64,000 nucleotides of DNA from Streptomyces nymphaeiformis (GTDB lineage Bacteria; Actinomycetota; Actinomycetes; Streptomycetales; Streptomycetaceae): contig NZ_JACHJY010000008.1 of the NCBI RefSeq assembly GCF_014203895.1, positions 248,001-312,000 of the forward strand. Reading direction: 5' to 3'. Each line of letters begins with the position of its first letter. The stretch's first letter is position 1. The notes below the pieces were generated by a model. That model searched no databases, was not told where the DNA came from, and was given only the letters and a program-made list of their open reading frames with translations. The translations under genes were made by a program, and so were the position numbers. Shown here piece after piece: positions 51,991-60,764 of the stretch.

Positions 51991-54165
51991 ATGAGCGAGA
52001 GCACCACCATCCGCTGGGAGCAGGACGAGACCGGGATCGTCACCCTCGTCCTCGACGACCCCAACCAGTCCGCCAACACCATGAACCAGGCCTTCCGGGC
52101 CTCGATCAAGGCGATCGCCGACCGCGTGGAGGCCGAGAAGGACTCCATCCGCGGCATCATCTACACCTCCGCGAAGAAGACCTTCTTCGCAGGCGGCGAC
52201 CTCAAGGACATGATCAAGGCGGGCCCCGAGCACGCCCAGGACATCTTCGACTCCGCCATCGAGATCAAGAACGCGCTCCGCCGCATCGAGACCCTCGGCA
52301 AGCCGGTCGTCGCCGCCATCAACGGCGCCGCGCTCGGCGGCGGCTACGAGATCGCCCTCGCCTCCCACCACCGCGTCGCCCTCGACGCCCCCGGCTCCAA
52401 GATCGGCCTGCCCGAGGTCACCCTCGGCCTGCTGCCCGGCGGTGGCGGCGTCGCCCGCACCGTACGCCTCATGGGCATCACCGACGCTCTCCTCAAGGTG
52501 CTGCTCCAGGGGACCCAGTACGCCCCCAAGCGCGCCCTGGACAGCGGCCTCGTCCACGAGGTCGCCGCCACCGCCGAGGAGATGATGGCCAAGGCCATCG
52601 CCTTCATCGACGCGCACCCGGAGTCCCACCAGCCCTGGGACGTCCCCGGCTACCGCATCCCCGGCGGCACCCCGTCGAACCCGAAGTTCGCCGCCAACCT
52701 GCCGGCCTTCCCGGCCAACCTGCGCAAGCAGCTCAACGGCGCGCCCTACCCGGCCCCGAAGGCCATCATGGCCGCCGCCGTCGAGGGCTCCCAGGTCGAC
52801 TTCGAGACCGCGATCACCATCGAGTCCCGCTACTTCACCGAGCTGGTCATCGGCCAGACCGCGAAGAACATGATCCAGGCGTTCTTCTTCGACCTCCAGG
52901 CGGTGAACTCGGGCGCGAGCCGCCCGAAGGGCATCGAGAAGCGCCAGGTCCGCAAGGTCGCCGTCCTCGGCGCCGGCATGATGGGCGCCGGCATCGCGTA
53001 CTCCTGCGCCCGGGCCGGCATCGAGGTCGTCCTCAAGGACGTCTCCGCCGAGTCCGCCGCGAAGGGCAAGGCGTACTCCGAGAAGCTCTGCGCCAAGGCC
53101 GTCTCCCGCGGCCGCACCACCCAGGAGAAGGCCGACGCCCTCCTCGCCCGCATCACGCCCACCGCCGAGGCGGCGGACCTGGCCGGCTGCGACGCGGTCA
53201 TCGAGGCGGTCTTCGAGGACACGGCGCTCAAGCACAAGGTCTTCCAGGAGATCCAGCACGTCGTCGCCCCCGACGCGCTGCTCTGCTCCAACACCTCCAC
53301 CCTCCCCATCTCGGTCCTCGCCGAGGGCGTCGAGCGCCAGACCGACTTCATCGGCCTGCACTTCTTCTCGCCCGTCGACAAGATGCCGCTCGTCGAGATC
53401 ATCAAGGGCGAGCGGACCGGCGACGAGGCGCTCGCCCGCGCCTTCGACCTGGTCCGCCAGATCAACAAGACGCCGATCGTCGTCAACGACTCGCGCGGCT
53501 TCTTCACCTCCCGGGTGATCGGCCACTTCATCAACGAGGGCGTCGCCATGGTCGGCGAGGGCATCGAGCCCGCCTCGGTCGAGCAGGCCGCCGCCCAGGC
53601 CGGCTACCCGGCGAAGGTCCTCTCCCTCATGGACGAGCTGACCCTCACCCTCCCGCGCAAGATCCGCAACGAGACGAAGAAGGCGATCGAGGAGGCGGGC
53701 GGCACCTGGGTCACCCACCCGGGCGAGGCCGTCATCGACCGCATGGTCGACGAGTTCGGCCGCCCCGGCCGCAGCGGCGGCGCGGGCTTCTACGAGTACG
53801 GCGAGGACGGCAAGCGCGGCAAGCTCTGGCCGGGCCTGCGCGAGCACTTCACGAAGCAGGGGTACGAGATCCCCTTCCGCGACATGCAGGAGCGGATGCT
53901 GTTCTCCGAGGCCCTGGACACCGTCCGGCTCCTGGAGGAGGGCGTCCTGACCTCGGTCGCCGACGCCAACATCGGCTCCATCATGGGCATCGGCTTCCCG
54001 GCCTGGACCGGTGGCATCCTCCAGTACATCAACGGCTACGAGGGCGGCGTCGCCGGCTTCGTGACGCGCGCCCGCGAGCTGGCGGCGACGTACGGCGAGC
54101 GCTTCGAGCCCCCGGCCCTCCTGGTGGAGAAGGCGGACCGCGGCGAGGTCTTCACCGACTCCTGA
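51991..54165 (+). CDS. fadB: FadB-type 3-hydroxyacyl-CoA dehydrogenase/enoyl-CoA hydratase
   Basis: The 724-residue protein fuses an enoyl-CoA hydratase domain (residues 1-300; NGAALGGGYEIALASHHRV, GLPEVTLGLLPGGGG) with a 3-hydroxyacyl-CoA dehydrogenase (VAVLGAGMMGAGIAYSCARAG for NAD, LHFFSPVDKMPLVEII). It performs hydration and oxidation in beta-oxidation and complexes with the thiolase. Ribosome site GGAGAA before the ATG. Its end overlaps the convergent MerR gene by 14 bases. Confidence 0.95.
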   Translation: MSESTTIRWEQDETGIVTLVLDDPNQSANTMNQAFRASIKAIADRVEAEKDSIRGIIYTSAKKTFFAGGDLKDMIKAGPEHAQDIFDSAIEIKNALRRIETLGKPVVAAINGAALGGGYEIALASHHRVALDAPGSKIGLPEVTLGLLPGGGGVARTVRLMGITDALLKVLLQGTQYAPKRALDSGLVHEVAATAEEMMAKAIAFIDAHPESHQPWDVPGYRIPGGTPSNPKFAANLPAFPANLRKQLNGAPYPAPKAIMAAAVEGSQVDFETAITIESRYFTELVIGQTAKNMIQAFFFDLQAVNSGASRPKGIEKRQVRKVAVLGAGMMGAGIAYSCARAGIEVVLKDVSAESAAKGKAYSEKLCAKAVSRGRTTQEKADALLARITPTAEAADLAGCDAVIEAVFEDTALKHKVFQEIQHVVAPDALLCSNTSTLPISVLAEGVERQTDFIGLHFFSPVDKMPLVEIIKGERTGDEALARAFDLVRQINKTPIVVNDSRGFFTSRVIGHFINEGVAMVGEGIEPASVEQAAAQAGYPAKVLSLMDELTLTLPRKIRNETKKAIEEAGGTWVTHPGEAVIDRMVDEFGRPGRSGGAGFYEYGEDGKRGKLWPGLREHFTKQGYEIPFRDMQERMLFSEALDTVRLLEEGVLTSVADANIGSIMGIGFPAWTGGILQYINGYEGGVAGFVTRARELAATYGERFEPPALLVEKADRGEVFTDS

Positions 54166-54886
54166 AGGCAGTCCTGAGCTCCTCGCTCAAGGACCGCTGG
54201 AACGCGGTGAGGAGGGCCTGGACCACCATCGGCTGCATGTGCGCCGAGAGCGACTTCATCGCGCTCACGTGGTCCGGGTCCTCCCCGCTCTCCCGGTACG
54301 GGCTCCACACCTCGTCCCGGAAGAGCCGGGACAGCTCCTGGGCGGCAGCGCGCGCATGCTGCAGGAGCACGGTCCGGGAGGCGAGGATCGTCTCGTGCTC
54401 GATGGGCACGTCGAGCAGCTCGACACCGAGCCGGAGCAACGCACCGTCGAGCCGGAAGGTGTCGACGTCCTCGGTCCGGTCGAGCACGCCCATCGCGGCC
54501 AGCCGGTCCACGTCCCGCCCCGTCAGCGCCCGCCCGGCCCGCCGCTCCAGCTCGCGCCGGGTGATCGTCTCGGCGGACTCGGGCGCCCACGAGGCCACCA
54601 GGGCCCGGTGGATGGCGAGGTCCTGCGCGCTGAGGTCGTCCGGCAACTGTTCGAGGTACCGCTCGATCGCGGCGAGCGTCATCCCCTGCCGCTGCAACTC
54701 CTCGATCAGCGCCAGCCGCGACAGATGATCGGCCCCGTAGTGCCCCACCCGCCGCGCCCCGATGACGGGCGGCGGCAGCAGCCCCCGCGTCCCGTAGAAC
54801 CGCACGGTCCGCACGGTGACCCCGGCCCGCGCGGCCAGCTCGTCCACGGTGTACACGGGCCCCTGCGCGTCACTCGCCTGCTCCAT
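54152..54886 (-). CDS. MerR-family regulator
   Basis: The 244-residue protein has the MerR helix-turn-helix YTVDELAARAGVTVRTVRFYGTRGLL, the second winged part and GMTLAAIERYL, followed by a 130-residue helical effector domain without metal-binding Cys. It is convergent with the beta-oxidation operon, overlapping it by 14 bases, so it is a candidate regulator of lipid use, though not proven. Confidence 0.9.
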   Translation of the reverse strand: MEQASDAQGPVYTVDELAARAGVTVRTVRFYGTRGLLPPPVIGARRVGHYGADHLSRLALIEELQRQGMTLAAIERYLEQLPDDLSAQDLAIHRALVASWAPESAETITRRELERRAGRALTGRDVDRLAAMGVLDRTEDVDTFRLDGALLRLGVELLDVPIEHETILASRTVLLQHARAAAQELSRLFRDEVWSPYRESGEDPDHVSAMKSLSAHMQPMVVQALLTAFQRSLSEELRTAFRSR

Positions 54887-54892
54887 GGTTCA

Positions 54893-54919
54893 ACAGTATT
54901 GCTGTCTCACCATTGCTGT
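54893..54919. promoter_or_regulatory. MerR-type operator upstream of merR
   Basis: ACAG-TATTG-CTGT (54893-54905) is an inverted repeat, and ATTGCTGT recurs at 54898-54905 and 54912-54919. It begins 7 bases before the merR ATG in an AT-rich patch, suggesting autoregulation. Confidence 0.5.
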
Positions 54920-54973
54920 AAAAGCCCCTGAAGGGCTCGTCTCGCAGGTCGGTCCCGCATCGGGGGCCGGGGA

Positions 54974-55528
54974 TCAGAGGGGCGCGGGCGAGGACAGGGC
55001 CGTGTCGACGGAGGCGAACGTGACGCCGTGGTCGGCCAGCGCCTCGGCGACGACGCCGCCGAGGGTGGTGAGGGCGAGGAGGAGGTGCTCGTCGCCGATC
55101 TCGCGGTCCTTGCGGGCCAGGGCGACGCGGAGCGACTTCTCCAGGACGGTCTTCGCCTCGCGGGAGAAGGAGAGGCGGCCCGACCACCACCCGGTGTCCT
55201 TGCGGTCGGCCGCCAGCGCGCCCGTGCCGTGGGTCTCCTCGACGCGCTCGACGATCGCGCCGACGTCGATGCCGAGGTCGGCCAGGGCCTCCGCCTCCGC
55301 CCGGGACAGTCCGGCCCGGCGCCGCGCGTCGGAGAGCGCGGCGAGCAGCGACGGGCGGCGCTCCGGCGGACACAGCCGCCCGAGGACCGCCGCCGCGCGG
55401 GTGTCCTCGCGGTCGAGCAGGGCCAGGAGGAGGTGCTCCGGGGTGACGACGGCCGCGCCGCCGCGCTCCGCGTGTGCGGCCGCGCCCTTCACCGTGGCCC
55501 GTGCGGCCTTCGTGAACCGTTCGAACAT
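54974..55528 (-). CDS. Clp N-terminal repeat-domain protein without ATPase
   Basis: The 184-residue protein carries only Clp_N (ClpA/ClpC amino-terminal) repeats: FTKAARATVKGAAAHAERGG with TPEHLLLALL, and VLEKSLRVALARKDREIGDEHLLLAL. There is no AAA+ domain, so it may act as an adaptor or substrate-binding module for a Clp protease. It starts inside the stop of the HTH gene (TGATG), so the two are made together. Confidence 0.88.
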   Translation of the reverse strand: MFERFTKAARATVKGAAAHAERGGAAVVTPEHLLLALLDREDTRAAAVLGRLCPPERRPSLLAALSDARRRAGLSRAEAEALADLGIDVGAIVERVEETHGTGALAADRKDTGWWSGRLSFSREAKTVLEKSLRVALARKDREIGDEHLLLALTTLGGVVAEALADHGVTFASVDTALSSPAPL

Positions 55529-55737
55529 CACTGCCTCCCGTACTTCTTGTGGACGGCCTGCCGGCTGACACCCAGCTCGGTCGCGATCTCCTGCCACGAC
55601 CATCCGTGGTTGCGCGCACTGCGCACCTGGACGGCCTCCAGCTGTTCCAGCAGTCGCCGCAACGCGGAGACGGCCCTCAGTCCGACCCGTGGGTCGCGAT
55701 CGCCGGCCCGTGCGGCGAGATCGGTCGCATCGGTCAT
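55528..55737 (-). CDS. Small helix-turn-helix protein, likely repressor of the Clp-N operon
   Basis: The 69-residue protein ends with a clear DNA-binding helix pair (WSWQEIATELGVSRQAVHKKYGRQ), preceded by an RAVSALRRLLEQLEAVQVRSAR helix that could dimerise it. ATG 55737 is chosen because it keeps the start clear of the operator at 55740-55757. One base of overlap with the downstream Clp-N gene. Its divergent promoter region holds two TGTCAA-N6-TTGACA sites that fit a dimeric repressor. Confidence 0.85.
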   Translation of the reverse strand: MTDATDLAARAGDRDPRVGLRAVSALRRLLEQLEAVQVRSARNHGWSWQEIATELGVSRQAVHKKYGRQ

Positions 55738-55739
55738 GT

Positions 55740-55795
55740 TGTCAATGTAGGTTGACAGCGCGAAGGATGTCAACCCTGGTTGACATCCTTCGCGC
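55740..55795. promoter_or_regulatory. Double operator with a 38-bp perfect palindrome
   Basis: Site 1 is TGTCAA-TGTAGG-TTGACA (55740-55757). Site 2, TGTCAACCCTGGTTGACA (55768-55785), is the core of a perfect 38-base palindrome whose arms GCGCGAAGGATGTCAACC (55758-55775) and GGTTGACATCCTTCGCGC (55778-55795) flank CT. Centres are 28 bases apart. The TTGACA halves could double as -35 boxes for promoters on both strands. Confidence 0.75.
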
Positions 55796-55832
55796 CGACC
55801 GCGCTGTCAGTGCCGCGCCCTACGGTGATCCC

Positions 55833-56315
55833 ATGACCGTGATCGAGTACGTACGCGGGGACGCCACCGCGCCCCAGGCCAAGGGCGTCAAGGTCGTCGC
55901 GCACGTCTGCAACGACCTCGGGGGCTGGGGAAAGGGCTTCGTCCTGGCCGTCTCGCGCCGCTGGCCGGAGCCGGAGGCGGCCTTCCGCCGCTGGCACCGC
56001 GAGCGCGCGAAGAACGACTTCGGCCTCGGCGCGGCCCAGTTCGTCCAGGTCGAGCCGTACGTCTGGGTGGCCAACCTGGTGGGGCAGCGGGGGATACGGA
56101 CGGGGCGGAGCACCGGAGTGCCCGTGCGGTACGAGGCGATCGACGCCGCCCTCGGACTCCTCGCGGACAAGGCGGTCGAACTCGGGGCGTCCGTGCACAT
56201 GCCGCGCATCGGCTGCGGCCTCGCCGGCGGCTCCTGGGGGAAGGTCGAGCCGCTGGTGCTCCGGCGCCTCGTGGAGCGGGGGATACCGGTCACCGTGTAC
56301 GACTTCGGCGGGTAA
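55833..56315 (+). CDS. Macro-domain protein (ADP-ribose-binding, ALC1/TARG1-like)
   Basis: The 160-residue protein is a stand-alone macro domain: YVRGDATAPQ at the start, AHVCNDLGGWGKGFVLAV for the ribose/phosphate loop, and HMPRIGCGLAGGSW for the second phosphate loop. Such proteins bind or hydrolyse ADP-ribose groups. ATG 55833 comes 6 bases after a TACGGT -10 box (55821-55826). It is divergent from the HTH/Clp-N pair and shares its double operator, suggesting one regulon. Confidence 0.93.
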   Translation: MTVIEYVRGDATAPQAKGVKVVAHVCNDLGGWGKGFVLAVSRRWPEPEAAFRRWHRERAKNDFGLGAAQFVQVEPYVWVANLVGQRGIRTGRSTGVPVRYEAIDAALGLLADKAVELGASVHMPRIGCGLAGGSWGKVEPLVLRRLVERGIPVTVYDFGG

Positions 56316-56406
56316 CGGGCGCGAAGGCGGGCCGTCGCAGAAGTGTTCGGGTGTGCGGGCTAGAGTCGGCGGTTCGCATCGGGGGAACGGGAAGCAGGGG
56401 AGTCGG

Positions 56407-56910
56407 ATGTACGCGCAACTCAGGGAGACCGCCGACGAGTTGGCCGGGGTCCTGTGGCGGGAGCACACCGTCTACCGGGAGCGGGGTGGCGGTGTGGTGA
56501 TCCGGGGCGAGCACGTGCGCCGCTGGATCAGTCTCGCCCCGACCGGGGGCAAGGACCGGGCCCTGCTGCGGGCCGGGCGGATCCTGGACGGGGGGACGAC
56601 CGCCCCGGCCCGTACGGAGGTCGTCGTCGACCTGACGGCCGGGACGGCGGAGCTCGCGACCGTCTGCCGCCGGCTGCTCGCCGACGTCGCCGCGGGCGCC
56701 GAGCCGGCCCGGTCGGCAGGGTCGGGGCCGTCCCGCGCCGGAAGACCCGGAAAGCGCGAGAAGCCGGGGCGCGCGGCTCGTGCCGCCCGCCCCGGCCGCC
56801 GCCCCCGCAGGGAGCGGCACACCAGCCCCGGCTCCTGGTTCGTCCTGCTCTGCGTGGCCGGAGTCCTCGGTGCCTGGCTGTACGGCCTCTTCGGGAGCTA
56901 CCCCTCCTAG
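56407..56910 (+). CDS. C-terminally membrane-anchored protein of unknown function
   Basis: The 167-residue protein has a folded N-terminal domain (residues 1-105; REHTVYRERGGGVVIRGEHVRRWISL, TEVVVDLTAGTAELATVCRRLL), a very basic Arg/Pro/Gly linker (residues 115-142) and one membrane segment near the end (WFVLLCVAGVLGAWLYGLF). This fits a tail-anchored protein with a charged spacer. GGGGAG lies 6 bases before ATG 56407. Its stop overlaps that of the convergent phosphodiesterase gene. Family not recognised. Confidence 0.75.
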   Translation: MYAQLRETADELAGVLWREHTVYRERGGGVVIRGEHVRRWISLAPTGGKDRALLRAGRILDGGTTAPARTEVVVDLTAGTAELATVCRRLLADVAAGAEPARSAGSGPSRAGRPGKREKPGRAARAARPGRRPRRERHTSPGSWFVLLCVAGVLGAWLYGLFGSYPS

Positions 56911-57899
56911 TAGGCCGTCACGGGGTAGTGGTCGGAGAGGTTGGTGTACGTGTACTGCGTGCCCCAGCTGGAGACCGTCCACGGCGCGGTCTGCTCCAGG
57001 ACCACGTTGTTGGTCCACCCGGCGGGCCGCGCGTTCCCGGCGCGGTAGAGGACGTAGTCGAGGTCCTCGCGCGGGTCGGTCGGGTAGCGGTAGGACGCGA
57101 TCGAGTTCAGCTGGGTGTCGAAGGAGTACGGGTGGCCGGTGCGGGCGTCGGCCCCCACCAGGCCCGCGTCGGCGAGCATCGTGTCGTACTCGGGCGTGTG
57201 CGAGTCGACGTTCATGTCACCGGCGACGATGACCTGCTCGTTCGCCGGGATGTTCTTGGCGTCGAGGAACGCGTCGATCGCCTTGAACTGGCGGCTGCGC
57301 ATCTGCGCCGCCTCGCCCGCCGAGCAGCCCGGGTCGGTCGAGTTCGCGTGCGTGCCGACGACGTGGACGAGGCTGCCGTTCACGTTCAGGACGGTGTAGG
57401 CGAAGCCCTTGTTCGCGTACCAGTCGGCGCCGCAGGCGTCCTTGTAGACGTACTGCTCCTTGCGGACGATCGGCCACTTGCTGAGGATCGTCACCCCGCC
57501 GTCCTCGGGCGTGGTCGAGGAGTAGGCCCCGCCGGTCGCGTCCCAGCCGGTCTTGCTGCGGCCGACGACGGGGGTCTGGTACGGGTACTGGGCGGCGGCG
57601 TTCGCCTTGAGGGCGTCCGAGGCGGAGTTGTCGAAGGCCTCCTGGAGCACGACGACGTCCTGCCCCTGGAAGAAGGGGGCGGCGGGGATCGCCTTGGCCC
57701 GGTGGTCCTGGCCCCAGTTCGGGTAGAGGGTCTTCGACATCAGGAACGTGTTGTACGTGAGCACCTTCAGCCGCGGGGCCTCGGTGGTCGCGGCGGACGC
57801 GCCCGGGGCGGCCGTCACCAGGGTGGCGGCGGCGAGGGCGAGCGAAAGGGCGGCGCCGGGGGCGCGGCGGAGCGCTGCGAACGACACGTGAACTCCCAT
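56907..57899 (-). CDS. Secreted sphingomyelinase-type phosphodiesterase (EEP superfamily)
   Basis: The 330-residue preprotein has a signal peptide (to about residue 37, GASA-AT). Its catalytic domain is of the exonuclease-endonuclease-phosphatase fold: LTYNTFLMS, QEAFDN with the metal-binding Glu, THANS, GDMNVD and the terminal SDHYPV catalytic His. The CxxG loops (KDACGADWYANKG) match bacterial neutral sphingomyelinases. It would cleave sphingomyelin or related phosphodiesters outside the cell. ATG 57899 avoids an upstream 11-residue tail without signal character. Confidence 0.88.
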   Translation of the reverse strand: MGVHVSFAALRRAPGAALSLALAAATLVTAAPGASAATTEAPRLKVLTYNTFLMSKTLYPNWGQDHRAKAIPAAPFFQGQDVVVLQEAFDNSASDALKANAAAQYPYQTPVVGRSKTGWDATGGAYSSTTPEDGGVTILSKWPIVRKEQYVYKDACGADWYANKGFAYTVLNVNGSLVHVVGTHANSTDPGCSAGEAAQMRSRQFKAIDAFLDAKNIPANEQVIVAGDMNVDSHTPEYDTMLADAGLVGADARTGHPYSFDTQLNSIASYRYPTDPREDLDYVLYRAGNARPAGWTNNVVLEQTAPWTVSSWGTQYTYTNLSDHYPVTAY

Positions 57900-57948
57900 G
57901 AGTGCGTGGGGGGTTGGACTGGCGCCGCACATACAATCAGCCGTGGTT

Positions 57949-57997
57949 ACCTTCCGGTAGCCTTTGGGTGCCGGGAATCTTGCCGAGCTCGCAAGAT
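57949..57997. promoter_or_regulatory. Inverted repeats between the phosphodiesterase and MpaB-type genes
   Basis: ATCTTGC (57977-57983), CGAGCTC, GCAAGAT (57991-57997) is a perfect inverted repeat. TACC-TTCC-GGTA lies about 25 bases before it. Both are in the 190-base divergent gap and may control either gene. Confidence 0.45.
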
Positions 57998-58089
57998 CAC
58001 GCCAACTCTCGTCCAGGTGTCTGAATTCTCATGTTTGCGGTGCCGTGCGGGCGGCATGGGTGCAGCCTGGAACGTGTGAGGATGAGGCG

Positions 58090-58974
58090 ATGGACCGTGT
58101 GAAGCAGCTCGACCGGGCCCCGGCCGGTCGCGACCCCGAGCCGCCGCCCGTCGGCGGAGTGCTGTGGAGCGTCGCGGGGGACGTCCGGGCGCTGCTGATG
58201 CTGCCCGCCGCCCTCACCCTCCAGGTCGCCCACCCCGCGATCGGCGCCGGCGTCGACGACCACTCCGTCTTCCGCACCGACCCCTGGGGCCGCGGCGAGC
58301 GCTCCCTGCGCTCGCTGCAGCTGTGGATCTACGGAGGCGAGGAAGCCGCCGTGGAGGGCCGCCGGCTGCGGGAGCTGCACCGGACCATCCGGGGCACGGA
58401 CGCCCACGGCCGGCGCTACCACGCGCTCACCCCGGCCTACTACTCGTGGGTGCACGCGACCGGCTTCCCGATCTACCGGCACGGCCTCCGTCTGCTCGCC
58501 CGCCCGCTGACCGAGGCACAGGAACGGCAGCTGTACGCCGAGTGGCTCCAGGTCGGCCGGGTCCTCGGCATCCACGACCGGGACATGCCGCAGACGATCG
58601 AGGCGTTCTGGCCGTACTACCGGAAGGTGCTCGCCGAGGAGATCGAGGCGACCACGGTCGTACGGGAGCTCCTTGACACCGACCTGCCGCTGCCCGCCCC
58701 GGACCGGGGCCCGCTGCCGCTCCGGCTCGCCCTCCGTCTCCTCTGGCCCGTCCTCCGCCGCCCCTTCCTGCGGCTGCGCGCGTTCCTCACGGTCGGTCTG
58801 ATGCCGCCGGACGCGAGGGAGGCCATCGGCCTGGAGTGGACGGACGCGCAGGAGCGCACCCTGCGCCGTTTCGCCCGCATCGTCCGCACGGTGGTCCCGG
58901 CCCTCCCGGAACGCCTCCGCTACCTGCCCCTGGCCCGGAAGGCCCGCGAGGCCGCCCGCCGCGCCCAGCGCTGA
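58090..58974 (+). CDS. MpaB-type (DUF2236) oxygenase family protein
   Basis: The 294-residue protein fits the DUF2236/MpaB family, haem-containing enzymes related to latex-clearing protein and MpaB' oxygenases. Family blocks seen: TLQVAHPAIGAGVDDHS, RELHRTIRGTDAHGRRYHAL and YYSWVHATGFPIYRH, holding the conserved His residues. Substrate unknown. ATG 58090 is taken because MDRVKQLDR starts coding-like sequence; GAGG lies 4 bases upstream. Downstream gene is convergent. Confidence 0.88.
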   Translation: MDRVKQLDRAPAGRDPEPPPVGGVLWSVAGDVRALLMLPAALTLQVAHPAIGAGVDDHSVFRTDPWGRGERSLRSLQLWIYGGEEAAVEGRRLRELHRTIRGTDAHGRRYHALTPAYYSWVHATGFPIYRHGLRLLARPLTEAQERQLYAEWLQVGRVLGIHDRDMPQTIEAFWPYYRKVLAEEIEATTVVRELLDTDLPLPAPDRGPLPLRLALRLLWPVLRRPFLRLRAFLTVGLMPPDAREAIGLEWTDAQERTLRRFARIVRTVVPALPERLRYLPLARKAREAARRAQR

Positions 58975-59006
58975 CGAACGGCCTCGCGGGACCAGAGCCC
59001 TCGCGG

Positions 59007-60539
59007 TCAGTGCCCCGCGTGGTTCCCCGGCGCGCCGTTCTCGTGGATCGTGTTCGTCGCCGCGATCTTCTTCCACGACTTCGGCTGTGCGGGCTTCGCC
59101 GGCTTCGCGGCGGTGCGGGCCGACGGCGCCGCCGCGGGGGCGGTCGTCGGGGCGGACGGCTTCGACGGCTGGTACAGCCAGGTGTCGAAGAGGTCGGCCA
59201 GCGGCCGGCCGGAGACGCGCTCCGCGTACCGGACGAAGTCCGAGACGTGCGCGTTGCCGTAGGCGTTCTCCTGGGGCCAGCCCTTCAGGATCGCGAAGAA
59301 GGTCTCGTCGCCGACCTCGTTGCGCAGCGCCTGGAGCGCCAGCGCGCCCCGGTCGTAGACGGCGCCGTGGAACTGGTTGTCCGCGCCCGGGTCACCCGGC
59401 TTCACCGTCCAGAACGGGTCGTCGGCCGGCCGCGAGGCGTACACGTAGTCCGCCAGCTCCTGGGCCGTGCCCTCGCCCTCCTTCTCCGACCACAGCCACT
59501 GGCTGTAGCGGGCGAAGCCCTCGTTGACCCAGATGTCCTTCCAGTCCTTGACGGACACGCTGTCCCCGTACCACTGGTGCGCCAACTCGTGGACGACCAC
59601 CGACACGTTCGAGCCGTTGGCGAACAGCCGAGGGCTGTAGAACGGACGGGTCTGCGTCTCCAGGGCGAAGCCGCTCGTCACGTTCGGCACGTAGCCGCCG
59701 AGGGAGTTGAAGGGGTACGGCCCGAAGACCGACTCCAGCCACTCCGCCACCTCGGTCGTGCGCTCGATCGACGCGCGCGCCGCGCCCGCGTTGTCGCCGA
59801 GGTCCTTGCTGTACGCGTTGAGGACGGGCAGCCCGTTCGCGGTCCTGTCCGTCGTGATGTCGAACCTGCCGACGGCGAGCGTCGCCAGGTACGTCGCCTG
59901 CGGCTTGTTGGAGCGCCAGTTGAAGCGGGTCCAGCCGAGCCGCGAGGACTGCGACTGCAGCACGCCGTTGCTGATGGCCTGGTGGCCGTCCGGCACGAGC
60001 ACCGAGACGTCGAAGGTGGCCTTGTCCAGCGGGTGGTCGTTGGACGGGAACCACCAGACGGCCGAGTCGGGCTCCTGCGCGGCGACGCCGCCGTCCGGGG
60101 TGCGGGCCCAGGCCGACCAGCCGTCGATCTTGAACTCGGAGGGCTTGCCCGCGTACCGGACGACCACCGTGATCGGCGTGTTCTTCGCGAGCGGGGACGC
60201 CGGGGTGACCTCCAGCTCGTGGTCGCCCGAGGTGGCGAACTTCGCCAGGCGGCCGTTCACCCGGATCTCGCTGACCTTCAGACCGAGGTCGAGGTTGAAG
60301 CGGGAGAGGTCCTGCTTCGTGGTGGCGAGGATCGTCGCCGTGCCCTCCAGGAGGTCCGTCGCCGGCTGGTACTTCAGGCGCAGGTCGTAGTGGGAGACGT
60401 CGTAGCCGCCGTTGCCGCTGGCGGGGTAGTAGGAGTCGCCGATGCCCGGGGCGCCGACCTCGAAGTCGGCCGCCGATGCCGGGATCGCCAGCAGCAGGGA
60501 GGCCGCAAGGGCGCTCGGAACGATGATTCTGCGGTGCAC
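59007..60539 (-). CDS. Secreted M1-family metallopeptidase
   Basis: The 510-residue preprotein has a signal peptide (ending PASA-AD, about residue 24), an M1 N-terminal beta domain and the zinc site HELAHQWYGD with third-ligand NEGFARY. GFALETQTRP stands in the place of the GAMEN motif, as in this secreted branch. A Pro/Ala/Lys-rich C-terminal tail follows residue 460. It should trim N-terminal residues from peptides outside the cell. GTG 60539 is chosen because GGGGAG lies six bases upstream. Confidence 0.93.
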   Translation of the reverse strand: MHRRIIVPSALAASLLLAIPASAADFEVGAPGIGDSYYPASGNGGYDVSHYDLRLKYQPATDLLEGTATILATTKQDLSRFNLDLGLKVSEIRVNGRLAKFATSGDHELEVTPASPLAKNTPITVVVRYAGKPSEFKIDGWSAWARTPDGGVAAQEPDSAVWWFPSNDHPLDKATFDVSVLVPDGHQAISNGVLQSQSSRLGWTRFNWRSNKPQATYLATLAVGRFDITTDRTANGLPVLNAYSKDLGDNAGAARASIERTTEVAEWLESVFGPYPFNSLGGYVPNVTSGFALETQTRPFYSPRLFANGSNVSVVVHELAHQWYGDSVSVKDWKDIWVNEGFARYSQWLWSEKEGEGTAQELADYVYASRPADDPFWTVKPGDPGADNQFHGAVYDRGALALQALRNEVGDETFFAILKGWPQENAYGNAHVSDFVRYAERVSGRPLADLFDTWLYQPSKPSAPTTAPAAAPSARTAAKPAKPAQPKSWKKIAATNTIHENGAPGNHAGH

Positions 60540-60764
60540 AGGTGCTCCCCAAGTCATAAGAAACGTAAGACGCACGGGTGGTCGTCGGTCCTTGCTCCGG
60601 ACCTTATTCAGCCTCCCGACGCACCGTCACGTCCAGAGGACCCCCTGTCACACGATCGCCATTCGGCCGACATGAACCCGGCCGTCACCTGAATGACCCG
60701 GAATCCCCCCTGAATCCCTCCGACACTCTTTTGCCCGGGAGTTGACCGGGGTACGTTCCGGCGC
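60540..60764. promoter_or_regulatory. Divergent promoter region between M1 and Xaa-Pro peptidase genes
   Basis: The 225 bases hold an AT-richer patch (CATAAGAAACGTAAG near 60555) suited to the M1 promoter, an inverted repeat GGTCC-TTGCTCC-GGACC near 60590, and TTGACC at 60742-60747 close to the other start. No gene is evident. Exact promoters cannot be fixed by eye. Confidence 0.35.
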
